Assembly (NCBI GenBank): GCA_963573385.1
Contig: CAUYLG010071453.1
Span: forward strand, 21,970-85,969
Length of the DNA: 64,000 bases
DNA from: Cacajao melanocephalus
Taxonomy: Eukaryota > Chordata > Mammalia > Primates > Pitheciidae
Direction of reading: 5' to 3'
In this document: positions 34,980 to 45,930 of the stretch, in pieces
Layout of the letters: the number at the start of each line of letters is the position of its first letter
Position numbering within the stretch: position 1 is the stretch's first letter
Program-made: the position numbers and the translations under genes
Notes under the pieces: model-generated
Databases searched by the model: none
The model's input: the letters and a program-made list of their open reading frames with translations, nothing else
Told to the model about the DNA's origin: nothing

Positions 34980-35021
34980 CTGAGGTCTAAAGTGTTCTCA
35001 CATTACAAAAAGGCTATGGGA
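34980..35021 (+). repeat. Local duplication, segment C (source-like copy)
   Basis: About 42 bp that recurs at 35,763-35,811 with a few substitutions and an AT-rich 7-bp expansion in the second copy. It is preceded by a purine-rich GA tract (about 34,931-34,957). Confidence 0.85.
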
Positions 35022-35307
35022 GTTATGATCCAGAAACTGTAGATGGAAACCAATATGTATATAATATCACAACAATGCAGTATTTTACGCAGTATTCAGT
35101 TTAATATCACATAATGTTCAATTTGGGTAACAAAGGTAAATGATATGTAGAAATTTCAGTCACCATCAATATTAATTATTCCATCCCTCTATGATATGAC
35201 CTTGGTTCACTTCTGGATGAATTATAAATTAGTCAACAAATATAAAAATCCCTAAATTCTTGAAGATTGCTTGGGTTCAAATAAGACAGTAATAGCCTGA
35301 CTTCACA
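35022..35307. other. Unclassified AT-rich DNA
   Basis: Nothing recognised. Confidence 0.4.
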
Positions 35308-35672
35308 TCTTAGTTCCTTTCAGCTGCTATAACAAAATATGATAAACCGGTTAGCTTATTAATAACAGATATTTATTTCTCACAGTTCTAGATACTGGGA
35401 GGTACAAGATCAAGGCACTACTAGATTTGTTACTTAGTGAGGGCTCACATTCTTGTTCATAGATGGAGTCTCTTAACTGTATCCTCACATGGTGGCAGGA
35501 GCAAATTAGATCCCTTGGGCATCTTTTATAAGGGCACTGATCCCACTTATGAGATGCCTGCCTTTTATGACTTCATCACCTCTAAAAAGGCTGAACCCTC
35601 TAATACCATTGCATTGGTGATTAGGTTTCAACATATGAATTTTTGGGGGACACAAACATGAAGACCATAGCA
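35308..35672 (-). mobile_element. ERVL-MaLR LTR (MLT1/MST-like), antisense
   Basis: Antisense landmarks: 'gctgctataacaaaatatga' (35,323-35,342), 'atttatttctcacagttcta' (35,370-35,389), 'tatcctcacatggtggcagg' (35,479-35,498), 'tttataagggcactgatccc' (35,524-35,543), 'aataccattgcattggtgat' (35,602-35,621) and 'catatgaatttttgggggac' (35,632-35,651). Likely a solo LTR; no MaLR internal sequence is adjacent. Confidence 0.82.
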
Positions 35673-35691
35673 CTACAGAATTATCCTTCTA

Positions 35692-35694
<3 letters not shown>

Positions 35695-35739
<45 letters not shown>

Positions 35740-35751
35740 TCTATCTATCTA
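35695..35751 (+). repeat. (TC)n microsatellite with short (ATCT)n
   Basis: TC dinucleotides at 35,695-35,735 followed by about four ATCT-type tetranucleotides to 35,751. Confidence 0.96.
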
Positions 35752-35762
35752 CCTCTCTTAGT

Positions 35763-35910
35763 CTGAGGTTTAAAGTGTTCCAACATTATAAAAAGGCATA
35801 TATATATGGGAGGTAATTAAATAAATATAAATAATTCATGTCAATAACTGAACCTTTTGAATACAGTTTTTGAGTTTATAAATTATCCAGATTTAACTTT
35901 GATAAGTGCC
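35763..35910 (+). repeat. Rearranged local duplication (C then A)
   Basis: Segment C' (35,763-35,811) matches 34,980-35,021 and runs straight into segment A' (35,812-35,910), which matches 34,551-34,649. In the source region A precedes C by about 330 bp, so the order is swapped. Both pieces are in direct orientation. Confidence 0.9.
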
Positions 35911-35919
35911 TTTATCAAA

Positions 35920-35940
35920 TATATATATATATATATATAT
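35920..35940 (+). repeat. (AT)n microsatellite
   Basis: Uninterrupted AT dinucleotides immediately beyond the duplicated segment. Confidence 0.95.
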
Positions 35941-38900
35941 TTCTTTTTACCTGGTGGAATTTTTACCACAGAAATCCAAGCAAAGAGAAGATCACTCACT
36001 GAGAATTAAGGATCTCTATCCCAAGAAGCAAAAGCATTCCAAATGCTCAAGCATGTCTACAGTAAATTGACAAACACTGTTCATCACTTGGGGAACATAC
36101 AAACTTCAGCAATTTGGAACTGTGAGAAAAGCAAGAAGAACGTTTGGTAGAATCTGAGGAAACTGAGAGTAGAGAACATCAGTCCCATTCTTTCTTATTG
36201 TTCTATGTCTGTTAAATTGGAATATCCACCACTTTAACATATTCAGAAATAATGGAAAGTGTAGTTCTATCCTTCTCTTAGTCCCATTATTCATGTATTC
36301 CTAAGAATGAATAGTGAAAATGGCAAGATTGGCTTAAGTGTATGGATAGACATATTTTCTTTCTAGTTGTACTGCTGTGTAGTATACACATTCATTGAGT
36401 GTTCCTGTCTTTCATATAGTAAACCCCTCAGGGGTATGTGCTGGGTTCGGCATACTAGCAACGAGTTTTCGGGCAAATTCTTTCTGCTACACACTATGGA
36501 GAACCCAAGAGCCATCGCAGACCCATTCCTCCTTACAAATGGTTAAGCCTTCAGATGCAAACTTTCCCTTGGGTAGATTGTTCCGAGATCTAACTTGGAG
36601 GAACCAAGATATAAAGAAGGCAGGTTCAGTATTACTGGGAAATGTTAACTAAGATGAAGGTGTTTGCAGCAGGTTATACAAGTTTTCTGAGATGCTGTCT
36701 GTCCTGTGATGATTGATTTAGAAACTAGAGATGTGTCTGCAGCATTTAGAACTTATTAGTAGACGTAGTAACTGGACAAGTCAAGACAAAAATTAGAAAA
36801 CTGATGAAGTGCCTAAAACATTTGTGTACTCTTCCTTTGATCTACGTATTTAGTCCTATAGCTTTAGGATGCTAAGTGTCGTTAATCATTTACATTAAAC
36901 CTTGTTGCAAAGTAGCCTTTACTGACATTATTGAATAATTAACTCCCCTCGAATCTGCTGTTAATTGCTCTATTTTATATGGCACTTGGTTGCAAGTGTG
37001 GCTTCCTATTAAACACGGTCCTGAGATGCTGACACTCCCTCAACCATCACTAGTGCCACAGTCACCATTTGCCACTGTTTTTTCCACAGTTTTCCCAATG
37101 AGGAAAACACGGCTTACACCACAGGCAACTGGAATCCAGATAAATAAGAAAAAAAAATATTTCATGGGAAAAAATCCCAGGTATAAAATAATAGAAAAAA
37201 AATATAAAAATCATGATTCATTAACTGGAGTTACTGTTAATAAATAGTGCTATATTCAATGAGGCAGGCAATGTCATATATAATATAGACCCAAATTTAT
37301 AAAACCAACCTCTCTATCCCTGTCTTTGTGTATGTATTTGTATGTGTATGGAAAAGTATTTCAGTGAATCAGGATAACCTATTAAGACATAATTCTCAAG
37401 GATTGTTTTTATTTTTTAAAAATACATCTTAATTTATAATTATTTTCTTCTACTAAAAATATAACATTGATAAGTTCCATATATTTTTGGTAATTTTAAA
37501 ATAATTAAGATTCTGCTAATGAGGAATTAAAACATAAAACCCAATGTACAAGTGAAAACTTTGAATGGTTTTGTGTCATGGCTTCCTCTCCATCCTTCTT
37601 GAACTAACCCACCTTCAGCTCACATGACAGAAGACTAGGAAGCCAGCCCACATTCAAGAAAGAGGTGTTGTATATTTATTCTATTTTAATTTTTTGTCTC
37701 TCTACTTTTTTCCCACCAACTTTGATTCTGAACACTCCAACACTGCAGCACAGTGAACATGAGTAGGCAAACAGGGAGTCAAGTGCTGAGTTAACAGGTT
37801 GGGTTGGAAGCAGGTATCATACTCTATGGACTTGTAATCAGTATAATTTTTATGATTTTTATGACTGCTATTATGTGTTCTTTAGAAAATCGGCTGACAC
37901 TTGGGAACCTTTTACCTTCAATTTCCTATGGTTGTCATCCTGACTCACTGCTTTCTAATTTACTTCCACCTCTGCATCTGAACATAACTCTAGCTTTTCT
38001 CTGGTGAAGTATGCTCACTTTTGCTCTTAGAAAGAATTTGAGATAATCTTACCCTGACTATTAGCTGTTACTCATATCAAATTAGAAGGAAACAGACAAG
38101 TGTTTGTTCAACAAAATCTGAAAGTACAATATAGTGAATCCAGCCATCTCAAATTTGGCTCACCGCTCAGCAGCTGGCTTTGCAAATCTCATACTCTAAG
38201 ATTTGTAAGGTGAACACAACACACAGGTCTACATCAAGCGACAAATTTCAAGCTCTCTATGTGATTCTGCTCAAGTGTATGAGCAGAATACTTAGCAAAA
38301 GTATAACTTTTACTAAGTGTATGATGAAGAGCAGGAACAACAAACCATTACCTCTCTTAAAGTAGTAAAGCTCACAGCTCAACAAAAAATTATGCACTCT
38401 GTCTCTGCTTATTTTCTTAGCCTTTTCAAGGTCCTTTGAAGTGTAGATGTTGGTTGGCAGGTTTTCTGTCATTAACCTTCTGCAATTCCAGCAAAGTGGC
38501 CTTAATTGGAATGTAGCATCAATTGTTTTCAAGCCACAGCTGAAACTGATGTCATAGTTTTCTAAATATATCTCTTGCCTATTTATCTAAATATATATCC
38601 CTCCCTTTTTCTGAATGTGTATAAGTGGGTGTCTTCCCAAATATGAAATTCTCATTTACTTAAATATTTATGCCTAAGTGTCCTTATTAATCTTTACTGT
38701 CAGGCTCTTAATAAACACATATAAAAACAAATGATGTAGGTTCCCAGCCAAGGTAGAATAACAAGGATTAAATTTACACTTACTTTTGAAAAAAACAAAA
38801 AGATGTATACAGTGTATAAGACAATGGTTTCAGCCAATAGGCAACAAAAATGATTCCTAAGAAAAGATGAAAAAGAAGGTGAGTTCCCAAATTGTCTCAC

Positions 38901-39583
38901 ATCACCTAGAGGGAGTTTCCATGGCACAGAGAAGGGTGAGTGAACCCAGTCAGAGGCTGGTAGACTACATGTTTTGAAGAGATAGAGCTCTGAGCCAAGA
39001 TTGAGTTCACAGGGAAGAGTGTCAGAGAGAAATCTGCTACGCAGAGAAGAAACCTTGGAGAACTAGTCATCAAAGTTTTCTCCTCAAATCTTCAGTTGAG
39101 TACTGATGACCATATATGTGCCAAGAGACTGTGTGAAGCCGTGGAAATAACTACCACCACCACCTACAACAAAAAGAGCAAGGAAAGAATACCGAAGGCT
39201 ATAAAATAGCCAGGTACTGTTCATGTTTCTACTAGCAAGAATGGAAAACTTCAAAATTCACAGGTTGTTTGGTAGAATACTCTTAAGAGGTATTGGCTTA
39301 GCAGTAGAGCAAGCAAAATTAGTCCTAAAGATATGAATAATCAAAGATTTGAAATATCTTCATTATATCTTAGATGAAAGTCCAAGAATATCTACATAAA
39401 AACTTAACAGCAGATGAAGTTAAACAGAAAAATAGAAAAGATATAATAAATAAGAGTTACAAAAGAACCTGGAATAATGTTGTTTGGATGTCTTATCCTT
39501 TAGGAACTATTGAAATATGATGACTGTAGGAAATTGTGTACTACTTGATTTGTAATTTAAAAACTTCTGATAAGTGAAATCAC
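35941..39583. other. Unclassified non-coding DNA, 3.6 kb
   Basis: The largest stretch without a recognised repeat. Open frames (36,395-36,652; 36,990-37,247; 37,804-38,007; 38,532-38,257; 38,927-38,700) are 60-91 codons and show no recognisable protein family. Positions 36,395-36,660 are less AT-rich than their surroundings. The region may hold unique sequence or very old repeats. Confidence 0.4.
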
Positions 39584-39896
<313 letters not shown>

Positions 39897-40129
39897 TGAA
39901 AATACATCATGATGGGAGAAATAACATGTTAGCATTGGACTTACTTGACTACAATGATAGAAGAAAAACTGATAAAAAGTGAGGTTCCTTCTTTCCGGTG
40001 TCCAGGTAGCCTGTAGGAGCCTTGTCCTCCAGCAGCTATATGAGCCCTATGTGAATGAAGAGACAAACATCAGCACATGTGGTAACTTTTGGAGATGTTC
40101 ATAAGATTGATAGGTTGTGCATGCACTAC

Positions 40130-40312
40130 ATACCTATTTGATTGGCTAAAACAAATGAACAAAACCATTGTTGGATGAGGATACAGAGCAACTGGAACTC
40201 ATAGAGTCCTGGAGAAAATATAAAATGGTACAGAAGTTTCAGAAAGCAATTTAGTAGTTTCTTCCATTAACATTCACTTACTACACAACCCAGTACTCTC
40301 CTAGAGCTTTTA
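40130..40312 (+). mobile_element. L1M 3' region, sense, first part of a split element
   Basis: Sense L1M landmarks: 'ggatgaggatacagagcaac' (40,174-40,193), 'aaaatataaaatggtacaga' (40,214-40,233), 'cacaacccagtactctccta' (40,284-40,303). The element stops here and appears to continue at about 42,672 with the next consensus segment. Confidence 0.72.
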
Positions 40313-41246
40313 GAAATTGTTTTAATAATTTATATGCAGTAGAATTCATTAATTTCTAAAGTTTCATGTTTGTTTGTTTTTCTATTATAAACATCTTTCA
40401 GCCTAGAAAACTTCCTGTAGCATTTCTTTCAAAGCAGATCTATTAGTGATGAATCCTCTTAATTATTCTCCATGAGATAAAGTCTTTATTTCACTCTTAC
40501 TTATAAAATATATTTTTGCTGAACATAGAACTGCTAGTTGACAGTTCATTTCTTTCAGAACTTTAACTATTATTCTAATCTCCTCTGGCTTCAGAGTTGC
40601 TAATTTACAATTCTCCAAGTCAATTGAATTCTTACTCCCCAATATGTATCACTGTTGTCTGAATGCTTTAAGATTTTCTTTACCTTTGGTTTTGGACAAT
40701 ATTTTAATGGTGTATCTCATCATGGTTTATTTTGAGTTTATCTTGTCTGAAATTCACTGAGTCTTTTAATTTTGTATAATTTATTTTACCAAATTTGATA
40801 AGTTTTCCATCATTTCTTTAAAAATTTTCGCTGTACCAATCATTCAGAGACTTCAATGACGTGAAGTTTAGACCTCTGGATATTGCCTCATAAGCCCTGA
40901 GAGTTGGATAATTTTGTTTTGTTTTATCTTCTTTAGATAGGATCATTTCAGTTGATCTGTTTCCAACTTCAGTGATTCTTACTTTTTTTAATCACCAATC
41001 AGCTACTAAACCATCTATTTTTCAAATTTTTCATATTGTAGTTTTTAGTTCCAAAAATTATATTTGCTTCTTTTATATAATTTATTTTTACCTACTGATA
41101 ATTTATATTTTTCTTTAAATTCAAGTATATTAACAATTATTCTATCAAGCATTGTTATGGTGCTTGCTTTAAAAGCTTTGCTTAATAATAGCAATAATTA
41201 GGTTATATCATGGTTAGCATTGGTCATCTTTCTCCTTAAGAATTGG

Positions 41247-41416
41247 TCAAGCTGGATGCATTGGCTGGCACCTGTAGTCTCAGCTTCTTGGGAGGCTAAA
41301 GTAAAAGGATCTCTTGAGCCCAGGAGTTTGAGACTAGCCTATGTGATATAGAGAGATCCTCTTTGGAAAAAAAAAAAAAAGATGAAGACAAAGATGAAAA
41401 GATGAAGAAGAAGAAG
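41247..41416 (+). mobile_element. FLAM-type free left Alu monomer, sense, with TSD
   Basis: About 115 bp of Alu left-monomer sequence ('ggctggcacctgtagtctca', 41,263-41,282; 'ttgagcccaggagtttgaga', 41,314-41,333) followed directly by an A-run (41,369-41,381) and a GA-rich tail. The right arm is absent without sign of truncation, as in free left monomers. A 9-bp target-site duplication aagaattgg flanks it (41,238-41,246 and 41,417-41,425). Confidence 0.82.
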
Positions 41417-42016
41417 AAGAATTGGAATGGTCAATTTTTTTTCTAGTTTTTGGTATGTTAAGAATGTTTGCAGTATGCCCTGAACATTTTCAATATTACA
41501 GTATGAGGCTCTAAATTCTCATAAAATCTTTTAAAATCCTCCTAAGAATGCTAATTTCAGTTCTTTATGGTTTAGCAAGCAAGTATTAAATTAAATTTGA
41601 TCCAAAAATTGTCTCTCATCTTCTGTTACAGCAATTTTAGTATCAGTTTCATTTCAAAGCCTATGCTATACTGTTTGTTGATCTGGGACATGAATGATGG
41701 TTTAGATCCTAGTTAATTCTCAAAGTCTTTGTGTACTTCTTTGGGGGTGTTCCACACATGCACTCCTTAGAAAGGTTCTACATACAGATTTAGGAATCTC
41801 CTGGCAGATATTTCCCTTGGATATTTCCTCTTTTATTTCCTTCCCTTTCCTTCACCTCTAGTAGGTATTTGGTAGGGCCCCATTCCAGTTATTATGGCCA
41901 TATATACAGATTTCTTTCAGAGTTTCAGCTTATCATACCATTGCATGCTTCTACACAAATGGTTCACATTATTAAGCATCTAGGGGAAAATAGTATATAT
42001 ATATATTTTATCTCCC

Positions 42017-42062
42017 TATATATATATATATATATATATATGGAGAGAGAGAGAGAGAGAGA
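42017..42062 (+). repeat. (TA)n(GA)n compound microsatellite
   Basis: TA dinucleotides at about 42,017-42,041 and GA dinucleotides at 42,043-42,062. A second purine-rich tract lies at about 42,258-42,290. Confidence 0.95.
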
Positions 42063-42671
42063 AAAAAATTTCTTTTTGAAAAAATTCCTCTCTTTTAGTA
42101 CAATAGGCATCCCATTTTCTGTATTTGAGAGACAAGTTTTTCTTAGAGTTTTAGGTGCTCAGATTTTTCAAACTGCACAACTGCAGTTTAATGCCATAAC
42201 TGAAGCTTACTTCAGGGTAAGGACAGAAAATAAAAAGAAAACACGTCCACACACACAAAGAGAGAAAGAAAGAGAGAAAGAAAAACAAATGACCATTCTT
42301 CCCACACTCCAGGGCTGGCAAAGACTTTTTCTCCACAAGCCCTTTGGCCAGAAAAAATCTTTTTCAAAGTTTTTCTTAACATCTGTCATGCATTTTCTTA
42401 ATTTAGCCTGCTCTCCTGTCAGAGAATAAAGGAATAATAAAAGAAACAACCCAGAAAACTTATTGCCGCCATTTTGTTGTTCTTCAAATTTTAGCTTCAT
42501 TCACCAATCTGCCTGCTGTTATTTATTTCTCAGAGTCCTGAGGTAGTTCCTTTAAGTATTTTGTTCAATGTTTTTAGTTGTAATCAGTGGGAGAGACAAG
42601 CTGCAGTGACTTAGAACATTTTGTCTGTAACTAAAAGTATTCAGGGAAAATACTTCTTGTATTTAGACTAG

Positions 42672-43195
42672 ATATTTAAACAAGATAAATAAAGACATAT
42701 GATTTCACACAATAAGTAATACAAAATGTGGCAACTTCATTTGTAATTATCACAAATTGAAAACAATTAAAATCTCTATCAACTGCTGCAGTGATCATAA
42801 ATTGTGGTGTACCTGTACAATGGATTATTACTAAATACCTAAGAAATATGAACTATTGACACAAGCAATACATGCATGAATCTCAAAAGCATTATAATAA
42901 GAAAAAGATACAGGCAGAAAAAAAATTATATGCAGGTTAATTTCATTTATAGAATAGTCTAATAAAGAAAAAAGTATAGAGGTGAAGCAGTGATTGCAAA
43001 GGGTCACAGGATGTAGAAAGGGGCTTTTAAAAAGGGGCACAAGAACGTTTAGGGAGTAACAGCAATGTTCTATATCACAATTATGGTGGCAGTGGTTGCA
43101 TGACTTTATGCTCTTGTCAGAATTCATAAATCATACACTTGAAATTGGTGACTTGTATGCCCATTTAAAATTCAATAAAGATGATTTTAAAATGT
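42672..43195 (+). mobile_element. L1M (L1MC/ME-type) 3' end, sense, second part
   Basis: Sense L1M 3'-end order: 'cacaaattgaaaacaattaa' (42,751-42,770), 'ctgtacaatggattattact' (42,813-42,832), 'catgcatgaatctcaaaagc' (42,871-42,890), 'gcaatgttctatatcacaat' (43,062-43,081), 'tggtggcagtggttgcatga' (43,084-43,103), then 'aaattcaataaagatgattt' (43,168-43,187). It appears to be the continuation of 40,130-40,312. Confidence 0.85.
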
Positions 43196-44507
43196 AAACA
43201 TAGAGGCAATGTATGTTGTATTTTCTCCCTGTATCCCTCTATTACGTTAATACAGTATTTTATGTCTTGTGAGTTTGATTATCAATACAAACCTAAAAAC
43301 GCTGTGTGGTGATTCTAGGAGAAGTAATATTGTAAGTCAAATTGATTCAGTACTCCTCAATATTGTTTAATATGAAGAAAAGTCCCCAAACCAATTTGCA
43401 TACTCTGTTTTCATGCTAATTCTTCCCACTTGCTCAAAGTCTTCCCCAAAGGATTTACACCCACTTGAAGGAGACTTACTGAATAAAGTTAAGTTTTATT
43501 CTATCTGCCTAAGTTAAAAGGCTTTAAGCTATGATATGGTATATAAAAATTTTACTCCCAAATGCCATAGTGGATATCCTCTTAGGCCATTAGGAAAGCA
43601 GAATTCAGAATCAATGTGACCCTTAATTGAAATAATTTCATCTGTGATGTGACCCATTTAACTAATTTGTGGGAATCTAGTAATGACTAATTATATCTCT
43701 GAAAATCATTGGCCAAATTTCCATCTGTAATTGATTCACAGAAGCTACAGTACTTGACATAAAGGTAAATGTTTCAAACTATAGTAAATACAAAAATAAG
43801 TATATGTACTTACATTTAATTGGAAAATATCACCAAAAATACACTATTTTTTAAATGTAACAAACATTATGCTTTTGGATAAGAATCTTTTTCAGGTCTG
43901 AGCAATAATTTCAACAGGCAACATAGAAACAGCTGTGTCTCTCTACCGAATCTAGTCATAGCCACCTTCTCCATTAAATCTTTTGTAACACATTTAGAAT
44001 TTGACTTGAATATTAGATATCAGTTCATCAAGCTGTATTTTCATGCTAAACAAGAACACAGAATTTGCGAATAGTATACACTCCATAAATGTCTGTTGAA
44101 TAAAAGAATACATTTTTTACAGATAAATGGTTAGATTACCTAATAACCCTTAAGCGCCATGATACTCTAAAACAGTTAAAGCACTAAAAAATAAAAAAGC
44201 AAGAAAAAGCATCATAAAAGGACATATTCTACACAGGTAATAGAAGAGACCTGAAGAACTGATGTTTGAATATTTTTTACCTGAATGATAATGTGAGGTT
44301 CTTGTCTCTAAAATAAGATATCACCAGATAAGTATGCTCTGTCTCAGATTTTCAAAATGGAAAGAATAAAGCAACTCAGGAATTTTAAGAATATAAAGCA
44401 CATAAATAACTGCATAAAAACACTACCATTTTGATTGTTACAGTTTATGAGCATTTATATTATTTTTAAATAACCACCATAAAATCCTTATAGCTTTTAT
44501 ATAATAG
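43196..44507. other. Unclassified AT-rich non-coding DNA
   Basis: Positions 44,066-44,107 ('tagtatacactccataaatg', 44,072-44,091) weakly resemble an L2 3' end. Nothing else recognised. Confidence 0.4.
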
Positions 44508-44800
44508 TTATATATTTTTTAAATACCGCATGTTCTCACTCATAGGCAGGTGTTGAACAATGAGAACACATGGACACAGGGAGGGGAGCGTCACACACTG
44601 GTGTCTATTAGTGGGGACTAGGGGAAGGACAGTTGGGGGCAGGAAGGTTGGGGAGGGATAGCATAGGGAGAAATGCCAGAAATAGGTAGTGGGGAAAGGA
44701 GGCAGCAAGCCACGTTGCCATGTGTGTGCCTATGCAGCAATCCTGCATGATCTGGACATGTAACCCCAGAATCTAAAGCACAATAAAATATATATTTTTA
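44508..44800 (+). mobile_element. Primate L1 3'UTR, sense, heavily 5'-truncated
   Basis: Starts at 'ataccgcatgttctcactca' (44,523-44,542), passes 'ggtgttgaacaatgagaaca' (44,549-44,568), the G-rich 3'UTR segment (44,580-44,705) and ends with 'cagaatctaaagcacaataa' (44,767-44,786) and an A/T-rich tail. No coding sequence beyond the 3'UTR remains. Confidence 0.9.
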
Positions 44801-45459
44801 AAAGTTATGTATTAACTACTGACTGGACTATCTTCTAAAATACTTGGAAGAAGTAATTCTTCATCTTCAATTCCATCCTCTAGTAAGTTAATGTTATTTT
44901 GGGGAACCCAAACATTAGATTACGGACATAATAGCACACCTACACTTCAGTCCCTGTGTTGTAAATTGAACCAATTATTTATCATATTTGGGAATGTTTT
45001 CTCGTCTTTAAATGAGGATACAAATTCCTTTATTAAAAGGTGTAACCTCTTTACCTAGTCTTTACTAATAAGTAAAAGACGTAATAAAATTAATTATAAG
45101 TAAATATTATCACTGTTAATTAATCAAAGACAGGCAATTCAGAAGAATGCTCACTCTAGAGTCTCATTACATAGTTTCTTCACATATTTCATAACTTGCA
45201 GTCTTTACGAAGGAAGTTCTTGACATGGATCCTCCTTCCCACAAAACCCTTTACCTCAGCAAGTTTTTGTGATATTGGCCTCATAATTTCAACAGTAATG
45301 ATCACTAGAGAATAAAAACACCTGTAAAAACACTTTCTTGTTTTTAATCTTCCCTGGGTTCTCATCTCCCACCTTGTGCCTTTTGTGCTTAATCTCTTGT
45401 GAGTATTATCATAAACTACTACAATAAGTCTCCTATTAAACTATAGTATCTCTTACCAG
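44801..45459. other. Unclassified AT-rich non-coding DNA
   Basis: Nothing recognised. Confidence 0.4.
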
Positions 45460-45930
45460 TTTGTGTATGTGTGTGATAAGAACATTCAACATCTAGCAAA
45501 TTATAAAGTACTCAATATAATATTGTCAGCTATAGGCACTATGCTGTACAGTAGATCTTGAGGATTTATATTGTGTAACCAAAACTTTGTGCCCTTTGAC
45601 AAATATTTCGTCATGTTCCTTTCCACCTAACCCCTGATATTAGTCAATTTTATACTCTGCTTCTAGGAGTTTGACTGTTTCACATTCATCATACAAATGC
45701 TATTAATTATTTTTTCTTCTAAGTCTGGTTTATTTCACTTAACATATTGTTCTCCAGGTTCATCTATATTGTCACAAATTACAGTATATCCTTCTTTTTT
45801 AAGGCTGAGTAAGATTCCATTGTATGGTACCACATTTTCTTTATCCACTCATCTGTCAATGAACATTTATTTTTTCAAAACTACAATATTCCTTGTGTCT
45901 TACTATCATTTAAAAAAATAGTTTTCATCA
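45460..45930 (-). mobile_element. L1M (L1MA/MB-type) 3' region, antisense
   Basis: Antisense landmarks: 'ataagaacattcaacatcta' (45,476-45,495), 'tgctgtacagtagatcttga' (45,542-45,561), 'actctgcttctaggagtttg' (45,654-45,673), 'ttctccaggttcatctatat' (45,750-45,769) and 'taagattccattgtatggta' (45,810-45,829). Confidence 0.82.

Larger units (their letters stand above)
40313..42665 (-). mobile_element. L1M element, antisense, nested inside a sense L1M
   Basis: Antisense L1M with the words 'agcatttctttcaaagcaga' (40,418-40,437), 'gataaagtctttatttcact' (40,476-40,495), 'tatctcatcatggtttattt' (40,713-40,732), 'caatgtttttagttgtaatc' (42,566-42,585) and 'gggagagacaagctgcagtg' (42,589-42,608) near its distal end. 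It carries a FLAM monomer (41,247-41,416) and a TA/GA microsatellite. The 186-codon plus-strand frame 41,869-42,429 reads through microsatellite DNA and is not a gene. Confidence 0.7.

Noticed and set aside
38257..38532. 91-codon minus-strand frame with a hydrophobic C-terminal run
   Set aside because: Hydrophobic runs are expected from T-rich codons in AT-rich DNA; no other gene evidence.
41869..42429. 186-codon plus-strand open frame, the longest in the window
   Set aside because: It reads through (TA)n, (GA)n and purine-rich microsatellites inside antisense L1M. The protein would be mostly YIYIY and EREREK runs with no domain.
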